From NCBI GenBank assembly GCA_900554205.1, contig USGM01000014.1:1-38176 (forward strand): a stretch of 38,176 bases of DNA. The letters run 5' to 3'. Shown piece by piece: positions 31,047 through 38,176 of the stretch. The notes beneath the pieces are model-generated. The model was given only the letters and a program-made list of their open reading frames with translations. It was not told the DNA's origin and did no database searches. This DNA comes from an uncultured Lachnospiraceae bacterium. GTDB lineage: Bacteria; Bacillota; Clostridia; Lachnospirales; Lachnospiraceae. The position numbers and the translations under genes are program-made. The stretch's first letter is position 1; each line of letters starts with the position of its first letter.

Positions 31047-33428
31047 ATGGATTTTCAGCAGAGGAAGAAACAGGCGATTAAGTCAGAGTTTACCAGACTG
31101 AATAAGTGGGATGACGAGTCGGAGCTGACCGTAAAGCAGCAGCGTGTGGAGACGGCGGAGAGGATGGTCAGACAGAAGGAGCAGCAGAACAGCGCTTTCC
31201 GGAAGGAACTGGCAAATTATGACTTCGATCAGGTGAGTATCTTTGAGACGGCAGCGGGAGAGCCGGTGCAGGAAATCACCCCTGCGAAGAAGGCAAAATG
31301 CCGTAACCGTCAGGACAGAAAGATGGGCTCCAATGCGAAGGATGCCATCAAAAGGCGCTCGGAGGCAGAGGGAACCAGGACAGAGCTTTTGCAGGAGAGA
31401 GTGGATGGCGCCAGCTACCAGATACAGAGAAGTATCGAAAAGCGCATCGTGGATCTCGAAGGGAATATGGTGCCTCACAGGGAGGTGCAGGACAGACCGG
31501 ATTATGCTGTCATGAAGTACTTTTCCGGGATGTCTGACGATCTGGTGGAGGATTACCGTTCGGACGATTACCAGAAGCGGAAAAAGTATCTTCGCTGGAT
31601 GACGGATGACCTGATGGGGGAGAACGTTAGGGCGGATTATTTTACTCCAGAGCTTCTGGCGCAGTCAGGCGGTCCGGTGTATACGAAGGTTATGCGTTTC
31701 AAGGCATTTAAGGAGGCCTACGCCGATCCAATCAACAAGCCTTACTTTGACGGGCTGAGCAGCATGGAGAAGCAGCTGATTAAGGTGCGTATTCTGGATA
31801 TGGCAGATTTGTATGAAAAGGTGCTCCGTTTCCAGTGCAGATGCTGCGGCGTCGATATGGATAACGGACAGTTCCTGAAGGATGACACCGAGCTTGCGGC
31901 AAGACCGGAGGAGCTGGAGGCTGTCCACAGCTTTAAGGAAAAGATCGAATACCGGAATGAGCAGACCCGCGCAATCATGGCATCCAGCTATATGGCGGAG
32001 CTGACGAAGGAAGAGGAGACGCTGGAGGAACAGCAGCAGGAGAGAAAAGAGAGCATTGAGAGTGGTCAGGAGCAGGAGCTGAAGGGAACCGGACTGACGG
32101 GATTTCTGGTCGGCTATAACCCGAACACCATGAGTGAGGTTAGACAGCTCTTTGTGGATAATGCGGAGAACTATGAGGCGAATAAGCCACTGCTTGATCT
32201 GATGGAGCAGGAATTTTTCCGGGTGACCGATGCGGGAAGCGAATATATGAGACGGACAAGGGCGATTGATGATATTCGGTCGAACGTTGATCCGACAGGA
32301 AATTATGGGACAGTTGCTGAGAAGGCGTTTATCAAATTCTTTATTTCTGAATCGGAAAAGATTGCCTTAAAGCAGACGGTTATCACGAACCGGCTGAATG
32401 CCCTGAAGGAAGGCATGAAGGCGATTGTGAAGGGCAGAAAGCCGGAAGACGCGAGTGTAAAGAAGGTCATCAGGGAATTCCAGCAGAAGCTGGGCGGCAG
32501 GGATCAGGCGCTGCAGGCGCAGATCGACAACGCGACGGCAGGCTGGACACAGCGGCGTCTGGAGGCGGTTGATGATGCACAGTGGAGGGCACATGAGCGT
32601 TATGATGGAACTGAAAGTCTGCGATCCTATGCTGATTATCTGACCGGACAGGCGCAGAAGCAGTATACCAGGCAACTCAATACAACCTATGGTGTGGATG
32701 ATGCGCTCGATGAGGATGTGGCAGCAGGACGGCTCAGGTCGTTGGATCATTTTGTTGAGACCCGGCAGGGTTCGATTACAGGATTGACGCTCAACCGGAT
32801 GGGAAGCAATATGCAGGTACTGTCGGCTATCACCGGCTTGGATGCGGAGCAGGCAAAGAGCATGATGCGGAAGATGGCAACCGGTGAAACGGGTGAAGGG
32901 GGATCAGAAGAGAAGGACAGGATTACGGAAGAGGGACTGAGAGAATATAAGAGTACCATGTATCAATATCTCAAGAAGCTGGAAGTAAAGTACGGGAAAA
33001 TGCTGACGCAGCTTCACCCCGAGGATGTGCTGAGAAAAATTAATATTCACGAGTTTGGTATGGAAGCAAAGCCCATTCAGGATATGGTGAATCTGATAGA
33101 TGACAACAAGACAGGAATTCAGCTGTTTGACGATAATAATCCGGCAGATGTGGATTATAAGGCTCTTGCAACCTACTATTTCAGGGCGATTACCGCTATT
33201 AATATGTATGTGCAGTCACATGTCGCGGGCAGACCAAATCAGGACATGGTGGAGTTTCAGATAAGTTCGCTGACCAAACAGATGGATGATGCCAGACAGG
33301 CTGAAGACGGTGTGCATGAGGGCCCGGCGCTGAAATCGTCGCAGATGCCTTACTATGCGCAGTCCGTGAGACAGCGCTACCAGAATAGCAGTGATCCATT
33401 GGGGCGGCAAGGCTTCGGAAGGTGGTAG
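31047..33428 (+). CDS. Large effector candidate of unknown function
   Basis: This 793-residue hydrophilic, mostly helical protein is rich in Glu, Lys, Arg and Gln. No recognised catalytic motif is seen. A CRCC cluster occurs in the region 'VLRFQCRCCGVDMDNG'. I start it at ATG 31047 behind AAGGAGG (31031-31037) rather than at upstream in-frame codons, because 30974-31046 looks like leader. Its place directly after the ART effector, its size and the lack of signal peptide suggest CIS cargo. It could instead be a scaffold for cargo loading. Confidence 0.6.
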   Translation: MDFQQRKKQAIKSEFTRLNKWDDESELTVKQQRVETAERMVRQKEQQNSAFRKELANYDFDQVSIFETAAGEPVQEITPAKKAKCRNRQDRKMGSNAKDAIKRRSEAEGTRTELLQERVDGASYQIQRSIEKRIVDLEGNMVPHREVQDRPDYAVMKYFSGMSDDLVEDYRSDDYQKRKKYLRWMTDDLMGENVRADYFTPELLAQSGGPVYTKVMRFKAFKEAYADPINKPYFDGLSSMEKQLIKVRILDMADLYEKVLRFQCRCCGVDMDNGQFLKDDTELAARPEELEAVHSFKEKIEYRNEQTRAIMASSYMAELTKEEETLEEQQQERKESIESGQEQELKGTGLTGFLVGYNPNTMSEVRQLFVDNAENYEANKPLLDLMEQEFFRVTDAGSEYMRRTRAIDDIRSNVDPTGNYGTVAEKAFIKFFISESEKIALKQTVITNRLNALKEGMKAIVKGRKPEDASVKKVIREFQQKLGGRDQALQAQIDNATAGWTQRRLEAVDDAQWRAHERYDGTESLRSYADYLTGQAQKQYTRQLNTTYGVDDALDEDVAAGRLRSLDHFVETRQGSITGLTLNRMGSNMQVLSAITGLDAEQAKSMMRKMATGETGEGGSEEKDRITEEGLREYKSTMYQYLKKLEVKYGKMLTQLHPEDVLRKINIHEFGMEAKPIQDMVNLIDDNKTGIQLFDDNNPADVDYKALATYYFRAITAINMYVQSHVAGRPNQDMVEFQISSLTKQMDDARQAEDGVHEGPALKSSQMPYYAQSVRQRYQNSSDPLGRQGFGRW

Positions 33429-33451
33429 GAATTGCGAAGCTCAGGTTTCCG

Positions 33452-33493
33452 CGAGTGACGTTTTTCTGCGAGTGACGTTTTTCCGCGAGTGAC
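33452..33493 (+). repeat. 17-bp GCGAGTGACG direct-repeat array, copy 2
   Basis: The unit GCGAGTGACGTTTTTC(T/C) recurs at exact 17-bp spacing (GAGTGA at 33453, 33470, 33487). The last unit runs straight into the outer stem of the palindromic element, as in copy 1. Confidence 0.85.
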
Positions 33494-33638
33494 GTTGTAC
33501 AAGATGTACAGACCACCGCAGGCACGCTTGCGCTACCTTCCGCACGCAGCGGCACATAAGTTCCCATAGTACGGGAACTAAGTGCCGGCGGCTCCAGAGT
33601 GCGCTGCTTGTGGTCAGGTACATCTTGTGCAACTGTAG
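33494..33638 (+). repeat. Palindromic structured element, copy 2
   Basis: The core is 33511-33615 (105 nt), with the same two conserved blocks as copy 1. The 17-nt variable hairpin (33561-33577) pairs AGTTCCC (33559-33565) with GGGAACT (33573-33579). The outer stem pairs GTTG plus TACAAGATGTAC (33494-33509) with GTACATCTTGTG plus CAAC (33618-33633), 16 bp with one G-T pair. These stems differ in sequence from copy 1 but keep pairing. A GTAGGG box follows, as in copy 1. The remaining gap to 33773 shows no other gene. Confidence 0.85.
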
Positions 33639-33773
33639 GGTGAAAGTTGTGAGGATTGCATTGGGTGGAGATCAGGAAATGAGCGCAAACGAGACGTCTG
33701 GAAAATAGGATAAGTGAGCGTCGGTGAGGCAATGGGCTGAGATTATGATAGGAGATAAAGAGAGGGACAGAAT

Positions 33774-34619
33774 ATGCAGAATGAGAATGGCATGAGCGTA
33801 TATTGTGCGGCAGACGGGCAGGTGGAGCAGTTAAAGTCTCTGCTTCTGCCGAAAGCATATCAGGCATGGAAGGATGGAGAGGGGCCGCTGATCCTCGGTC
33901 TGGCGAAGGGGCAGACGGCGGTTGGCGCACTTGCGGCGGAGCTGGACGGAGATACGCTCAGCGTGATTTCCTTCTATGTGGCACCGGAATACCGGAGGCA
34001 GGGCGGCGGCACGCTGCTGATGGAGCAGCTGCTGATGATCGCGGATGATGTTGCCGGGGAGGTCGTGTTCGACTTTATTGCCACGGAGAAGGAGCACTTT
34101 GAGCTGGAGCTGTTCCTGTCCGCATATGGCTTTGCGGAGGAAGAACGGTATGGCGCGATCTATGCGACGACGATCGGAAAGCTGGGCGAGGTTCCCGCGC
34201 TGACGAAAGCGGCAAAGACCGCAGGAACACCGCTTCGTGAGCTTGGGCCTGTCGAGAAAAACAAGGCGCAGCAGCAGATCATGGCACTGGATGCGCCCTT
34301 TGGCGACAGCATTTTTACCGGGGTGAAGCTGGATCAGGACATTTCTTTCCTTCATTTTAAGGAGCACGTACCGGATGGCTTTTTCCTGTGTGAGAAGCAG
34401 AAGGGAGCCGGGCTGATGATTACGGGGGCGTGGAATGGCTCCGGTTCGCCGGTGCTTTTTCTGATGCTTGTGCAGAGCGCTTTCAGCGCGGCAAAGAAGA
34501 AGTATCCCGCTGAGACGGGGATCGCTGCACAGGCGGTAAATCCCACGACGCAGAAGCTGATCAGGGAGCTAATGCCGGAGGCAGTGCGGATTTCCCACTG
34601 CTATGTGAGAACGGTCTAA
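33774..34619 (+). CDS. Double-domain GNAT acetyltransferase-like protein (1)
   Basis: This 281-residue protein has an N-terminal GNAT domain with motif A 'ISFYVAPEYRRQGGGTLLMEQL', the acetyl-CoA pyrophosphate loop being RRQGGG. The C-terminal ~130 residues look like a second, degenerate GNAT-fold domain ending 'AQAVNPTTQKLIRELMP'. The same ending pattern occurs in the GNAT at 37195. It lies 15 nt upstream of an effector candidate. GNAT-fold proteins acetylate or acylate proteins or small molecules. A cargo-modifying, activating (HlyC-like in principle) or immunity role is possible; none is shown by sequence alone. Confidence 0.75.
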   Translation: MQNENGMSVYCAADGQVEQLKSLLLPKAYQAWKDGEGPLILGLAKGQTAVGALAAELDGDTLSVISFYVAPEYRRQGGGTLLMEQLLMIADDVAGEVVFDFIATEKEHFELELFLSAYGFAEEERYGAIYATTIGKLGEVPALTKAAKTAGTPLRELGPVEKNKAQQQIMALDAPFGDSIFTGVKLDQDISFLHFKEHVPDGFFLCEKQKGAGLMITGAWNGSGSPVLFLMLVQSAFSAAKKKYPAETGIAAQAVNPTTQKLIRELMPEAVRISHCYVRTV

Positions 34620-34634
34620 GGGAGGGGAGAGCGG

Positions 34635-36248
34635 ATGATCGGACATACAGAGTTAAATAAGAATAAGACAAAGGAAGCCACTGCGACTGTCACTACAACT
34701 ACCACAACCTCCTATGTACAGCAGACGGCAGCGATGCTGGATCAACAGTTGAGTCAGACGAGGAATCCCTATGCCAAATTTCTGAATAGTCTGTCCACTC
34801 CGCCGGACAGCGTACAGGTTCCGGGGGCAGCGCAGCTGGATCAGGAGAAGCTTGGCCGCAAGGAGAGAAACCGGCAGAAGGAGAAATTTAATGCGCTGGG
34901 AAAGAAGCATACCCTGCTCAGTGCAGCGGATATGCAGGAATTGTCACAGAATAAGATGTTCACGAATGCAAACATGAGAAAGTCATGGGAAGGATCGAAA
35001 TACAGGCAGTCCGAGATCACGAACTCTGAGACAATGCGGCAGCTTGCAAACAAGGATTACTCCAACTTCGAGAATGTGCAGCCGACGCTGAAAAATGTCG
35101 TGGCGAGCAAGGAACTTCAGGAGTTCCGGCAAAAGTATCCTGAGCTGGCGACAAGGGAGAACTATAATGTCAATGCGCTCGTCCAGCACCTGAAACGTGA
35201 GGGCGGTGTCCGGGCGCTGATGAATCCGGCGCTGCGTCTGGGACTTTCACTGGCAAGGCATACACCGGATGTGCCCGATGTAGAGAAGGAGAACTATCGC
35301 AGACTGGATGAGGCAATGTCCACGGAGCTTATGGTGGAAACTCTGACCCATAAGGCGGACGTAAACGATTACAGACAGCGTCTCGTAGCGAATTGCGGCG
35401 TCCCGGAGGCGGAGGCGGCAGGCGTGGCGGAAAAGGAGGTCAACGCTGCCAATGCACAGCAGATTGAGATCGCCAAGAGACTTCTGCTGATGCAGCTGTC
35501 TGATTTCAAGGTCTATGACAAGCAGGGAAATTCCTCGAACTGGAATGCACCGGTGGCTGTGGCGCTGAGCCACTGTCGGAGAGTGGTGCTTACCATGCCG
35601 GTGGAGAAGAACAGTCAGGCAGAGAAAGGAATGTGGGACAGTATCTTCCACTCCGAAAATAACGCGGAGGCAATGGATATGCGCAGGGCTGCTTCCACGC
35701 ACTCCCTGAAACGGCGGAAGATTGGCAGCACCGGACCGACAAAGGAAGAGAAGGTCCGAACCGGAAACTTGATCGGACAGAGAGGCATGAACTGCGCGAT
35801 TGGCGGTATCGGAAACACCGGAATCAGCGGCAAGATGATAAGAAACAACGGTTCCTGCGGGCATTTCTATTCCATGTATAAGGAGAGTACCAGCGATTCC
35901 TACGGTGCAATCCTGTTCGGACTGGAGTCCGATTCTAACGGTGTCATGAACCAGATGGGACATAAGCATGACTGGCATGCAACGGCGGAGGCAGCTTCCA
36001 GCCTTGGTGGTCAGAGAGTGGATGAGATAGGTGCGGATTACGGCGGAAGGCAGTGTGATCTGACCAAGCTGACGCCAAAGGAGATTCAGGACTGGATGAA
36101 TGCGTTGGAAAAAAAGATGAAGGAATGGGACAGCGCAGACGGTGGCCGCGCTGGAGGAGAGGGTGTCGAGGTGATGAGGATTCTCGCCGGACAGAAGCTC
36201 TCTGCGGAAGGACTCGGGCAGCTGAGAAACCGCCTCGGAATGCCGTAG
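34635..36248 (+). CDS. Effector candidate with Thr-rich N-terminus and unknown C-terminal domain
   Basis: This 537-residue protein has an N-terminus with a Thr run ('ATATVTTTTTTS', residues 15-26), also seen in the next cargo-like ORF at 38053. The middle is helical (about 75-290). A compact Gly/His/Cys-rich domain follows (about 370-480): 'QRGMNCAIGGIGNTGISGK', 'GSCGHFYSMYK', 'GAILFGLESDS' and 'GHKHDWHATAEA'. Conserved-looking Cys, His and Asp residues hint at an enzyme active site, but I cannot assign a family. No signal peptide is seen. Flanking GNAT genes suggest an effector/partner module. Confidence 0.62.
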   Translation: MIGHTELNKNKTKEATATVTTTTTTSYVQQTAAMLDQQLSQTRNPYAKFLNSLSTPPDSVQVPGAAQLDQEKLGRKERNRQKEKFNALGKKHTLLSAADMQELSQNKMFTNANMRKSWEGSKYRQSEITNSETMRQLANKDYSNFENVQPTLKNVVASKELQEFRQKYPELATRENYNVNALVQHLKREGGVRALMNPALRLGLSLARHTPDVPDVEKENYRRLDEAMSTELMVETLTHKADVNDYRQRLVANCGVPEAEAAGVAEKEVNAANAQQIEIAKRLLLMQLSDFKVYDKQGNSSNWNAPVAVALSHCRRVVLTMPVEKNSQAEKGMWDSIFHSENNAEAMDMRRAASTHSLKRRKIGSTGPTKEEKVRTGNLIGQRGMNCAIGGIGNTGISGKMIRNNGSCGHFYSMYKESTSDSYGAILFGLESDSNGVMNQMGHKHDWHATAEAASSLGGQRVDEIGADYGGRQCDLTKLTPKEIQDWMNALEKKMKEWDSADGGRAGGEGVEVMRILAGQKLSAEGLGQLRNRLGMP

Positions 36249-36288
36249 AAATGGAATGCGTGGATGAACGCGCAGAAATGGAGATAAG

Positions 36289-37176
36289 ATGACGCAGAAC
36301 GAAATGGATAAATTGCCTGAACTGGAGCTTTATCGCGTGGAGGCTCCGCAGATCGCGAAGTTTTCCCCCCTGTTCACGCAGGAGGCAGTGGCAGAGCTGG
36401 CGGCAGGCACTGCGATAGGTATGATTGCGGTGGAAGAGAATATTGCCTGTGGAGCGATCTGCATGAAGCTCATGGAGGACGACCGGGAGGGCATGATGGA
36501 TATGCTCAGTCTCTATGTTGTTCCCGAATACCGCAGAAAGGGCATCGCAGGGACGCTGTTTCTGGAAATGATGGAGAATGTCTTTGAGGCGACGGACGGA
36601 ATGGTGCATTATTGCAGATACGTCGGGGAGAAGGATGCCGAGGGAGTGACAGAGTTTCTGGAGCAGGCGGGCTTTGTGTTCGAGGAAGAGGAGCTGGCAG
36701 GAGCCTTCCTGACGACTGTGAAGGAACTGTGCAACGCCCCGTTGAACGGCTTCCGTGCGAGTCTGCCGGCGGATTACCGCATGGTCTCCGTACCGGAGCT
36801 TTCTGCACTGGAAAAGAAGAAAATCTTTCAGACCCTTTCTGAAGCAGGGGTAGCGTATATGGCGGAGGCGGAGCTGGAGAATGCCTGTCAGGAGATCAGC
36901 TACGCAGTCTTTGATGCAAGAAGGGAGATGGCGGCATGTGCCTTCTTTACGGAGCATGGAAGACGGATCTGCCTTTCCCAGTTCTTCATTAAGCCGGGAC
37001 CGGCAGGCGAGGGTGTTAAAATGCTACAGACCTGCGTGCAGAAGGCTGTGGAACGGTATGGGGAGGGGACGGAGATTGAGATTCCGGTTCTCACGGATTC
37101 CTCACGGCGTCTGATGGAGAAGCTGCTAGGAACGTGCAGACGCATACCGATGCGCACGGCGTATTTTGAAATGTAG
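36289..37176 (+). CDS. Double-domain GNAT acetyltransferase-like protein (2)
   Basis: This 295-residue protein has an N-terminal GNAT domain with motif A 'LSLYVVPEYRRKGIAGTLFLEMM' (RRKGIAG loop). The C-terminal domain ends 'IPVLTDSSRRLMEKLLG', matching the pattern in the other two GNATs, so all three are paralogues. It starts at ATG 36289, with GGAG seven bases upstream. The acetyl-CoA loop appears intact in the first domain. Confidence 0.75.
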   Translation: MTQNEMDKLPELELYRVEAPQIAKFSPLFTQEAVAELAAGTAIGMIAVEENIACGAICMKLMEDDREGMMDMLSLYVVPEYRRKGIAGTLFLEMMENVFEATDGMVHYCRYVGEKDAEGVTEFLEQAGFVFEEEELAGAFLTTVKELCNAPLNGFRASLPADYRMVSVPELSALEKKKIFQTLSEAGVAYMAEAELENACQEISYAVFDARREMAACAFFTEHGRRICLSQFFIKPGPAGEGVKMLQTCVQKAVERYGEGTEIEIPVLTDSSRRLMEKLLGTCRRIPMRTAYFEM

Positions 37177-37194
37177 ACGGGAGGGAGAGTGACA

Positions 37195-38031
37195 ATGCGA
37201 GGAGCAATTACAACGGAAAATCTGGAATGGTTTGAGCCGTTGATGACGCAGACAGCGGCGGAGCTGATAAAGGCGGGCGCCCCTGTCTATGCGATTGGCG
37301 TGACAGAGGAGCGGACGAAAACCGCGTGCGGTGCGCTTGTGGGATATATGATGGGAGGCTGCTTCCGGCTGATCTCACTGTTTGTGTCCACGGAGTACAG
37401 GAGATGCGGCTACGGAAATCTGCTGATCGGTGAGCTTGTGGAGACATGCAGGGAAGAGGGGATCGGGATTGAGGTCTCTTTCACAGGGGCAGATGCAGAG
37501 GCAGAGGCGCTGACGGAATTTCTTGAATTCTGGTTCTTTCAGCGGGAGGAGCAGCCGCAGGGAGAAATCTATGAGATTTCTCTGGGCGAAGCCTTAAGGT
37601 CTGACTATAACAGAGCGAGAAGCTCCGCACATGTGCGCCGTCTGGAGGAATGTCAGGAGCGCATGGTCAGGGCGCTCAGCAAAAGGGCATACGACAGCGA
37701 TGTCCCTGTCCCGGAGGGGGGCTTTCTCGCAGCTTCCATCGACAGGCAGATCAGTGTTGTCTATGAACGTGAGAACAGGATTACAGCCTATCTGCTCTTC
37801 GATCATTCACTCGGGGGGAGACTGACTCTGTGTGCGCTATGTTCTTTTGAAAAAAATCCCATAGCGCTTGCGGAAATGATCTTTACGGCGATGACGCTCT
37901 GCCGGAAGAAATATCCCGAGGACACGGAATTTTATATGCAGGCAATCAATGAGACGTCAAGAAACTTGATTCATAAGGTATTTCCAAATGCGAAGGTGGT
38001 TTCGCATACTTATTATCTGTGTGCAAGATAG
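37195..38031 (+). CDS. Double-domain GNAT acetyltransferase-like protein (3)
   Basis: This 278-residue protein has motif A 'ISLFVSTEYRRCGYGNLLIGEL' (RRCGYG loop). The C-terminal end 'KKYPEDTEFYMQAINETSRNLI' is clearly similar to the end of the GNAT at 33774. ATG 37195 is preferred over GTG 37189 because GGGAGGGAG lies seven bases upstream of the ATG and only one from the GTG. It is followed after 21 nt by another cargo-like gene, repeating the GNAT-then-effector order. Confidence 0.75.
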   Translation: MRGAITTENLEWFEPLMTQTAAELIKAGAPVYAIGVTEERTKTACGALVGYMMGGCFRLISLFVSTEYRRCGYGNLLIGELVETCREEGIGIEVSFTGADAEAEALTEFLEFWFFQREEQPQGEIYEISLGEALRSDYNRARSSAHVRRLEECQERMVRALSKRAYDSDVPVPEGGFLAASIDRQISVVYERENRITAYLLFDHSLGGRLTLCALCSFEKNPIALAEMIFTAMTLCRKKYPEDTEFYMQAINETSRNLIHKVFPNAKVVSHTYYLCAR

Positions 38032-38052
38032 GAAAGGACAGGAGGGGAAGCT

Positions 38053-38176
38053 ATGTGTGACACGAGCAAAACAATAACGAGGACAAAGATGGGGGAACAG
38101 CTACATACCACGACCACGACACGGAATGCCGGGGAGGATGCAGCAGCGGCAGCGGCGCCCGTACAGGCGGAACAAC
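38053..38176 (+). CDS. Start of a further effector candidate, 3'-truncated
   Basis: The ATG at 38053 has GGAGGGG five bases upstream, and the frame stays open to the right edge (41 codons seen). The N-terminus is Thr-rich (HTTTTTR, residues 18-24) and then Ala-rich, resembling the N-terminus of the effector candidate at 34635. It is likely the next cargo protein after GNAT 3. Nothing more can be said from the visible part. Confidence 0.6.
   Translation, partial: MCDTSKTITRTKMGEQLHTTTTTRNAGEDAAAAAAPVQAEQ

Noticed and set aside
33452..33493. Possible CRISPR array
   Set aside because: The repeats are short, the spacers are nearly identical T-runs, and no cas genes are present; it is a simple tandem repeat.
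33744..33770. Possible sigma-70 -10 box (TATGAT) before the first GNAT gene
   Set aside because: No convincing -35 box at 16-18 bp upstream; not strong enough to list as a promoter.

Overview
The window carries most of a contractile injection system (CIS) locus of the extracellular/Afp-like type, followed by its effector region. All genes are on the + strand. Strong GGAGG-type ribosome binding sites, tight gene packing, moderate-to-high G+C, frequent GTG/TTG starts and the protein sequences suggest a Bacillota host, probably a Clostridia/Lachnospiraceae-like gut bacterium. That taxon is an inference; no marker gene is present. No capsid, terminase, portal, integrase, holin or TssJLM-type genes are seen, so this is neither an intact prophage nor a type VI secretion system.

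Layout. (1) 1-6.8 kb: the end of a Gly/Ser-rich protein with a stalk-like C-terminus, a DUF4255/Pvc16-like terminator, an unknown beta-rich protein, a PAAR-like DUF4280 tip, sheath, tube, a tail-assembly-chaperone-like protein, a very small overlapping ORF with no standard start codon, and a second tube-type protein with C-terminal repeats. (2) 6.9-19.9 kb: a long charged coiled-coil protein (tape-measure candidate), two paralogous Afp7-like tube/baseplate adaptors, a separate hub (gpD-like) and spike (gpV-like), gp25, two large baseplate J-like wedge proteins and a tail-protein-I-like protein. (3) 19.9-23.2 kb: a signalling and envelope block: a STAS anti-sigma antagonist, an FtsE-like ABC ATPase with no FtsX, an RsbW-like ATPase, a two-TM histidine-kinase-like protein without an evident H-box, an SH3b lipoprotein/anchored protein and a small unknown. 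(4) 23.2-27.6 kb: two tandem AAA+ ATPases of the Afp15 type. (5) 27.6-38.2 kb: the cargo region: a metal-binding Cys-rich protein overlapping an effector with two ADP-ribosyltransferase-like domains, a large unknown effector candidate, then three double-domain GNAT proteins interleaved with further effector candidates that have Thr-rich N-termini. The last gene is cut by the right edge.

The two longest non-coding gaps (27641-28022 and 33429-33773) each hold a copy of the same palindromic element. The 105-nt core is almost identical, but an inner hairpin and an outer stem have different sequences in the two copies and still pair. Each copy is preceded by a short array of GCGAGTGACG-type repeats. 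I do not recognise this element, and it separates cargo modules.

Working model (inference): the structural genes build a sheathed injector, the AAA+ pair assists assembly or cargo loading, the STAS/RsbW/kinase-like/SH3b/FtsE block couples it to an envelope or stress signal, and the right half supplies toxins with partner acetyltransferase-fold proteins. No tail fibre is evident in the window, so the target (own cell, neighbour or host) is open.
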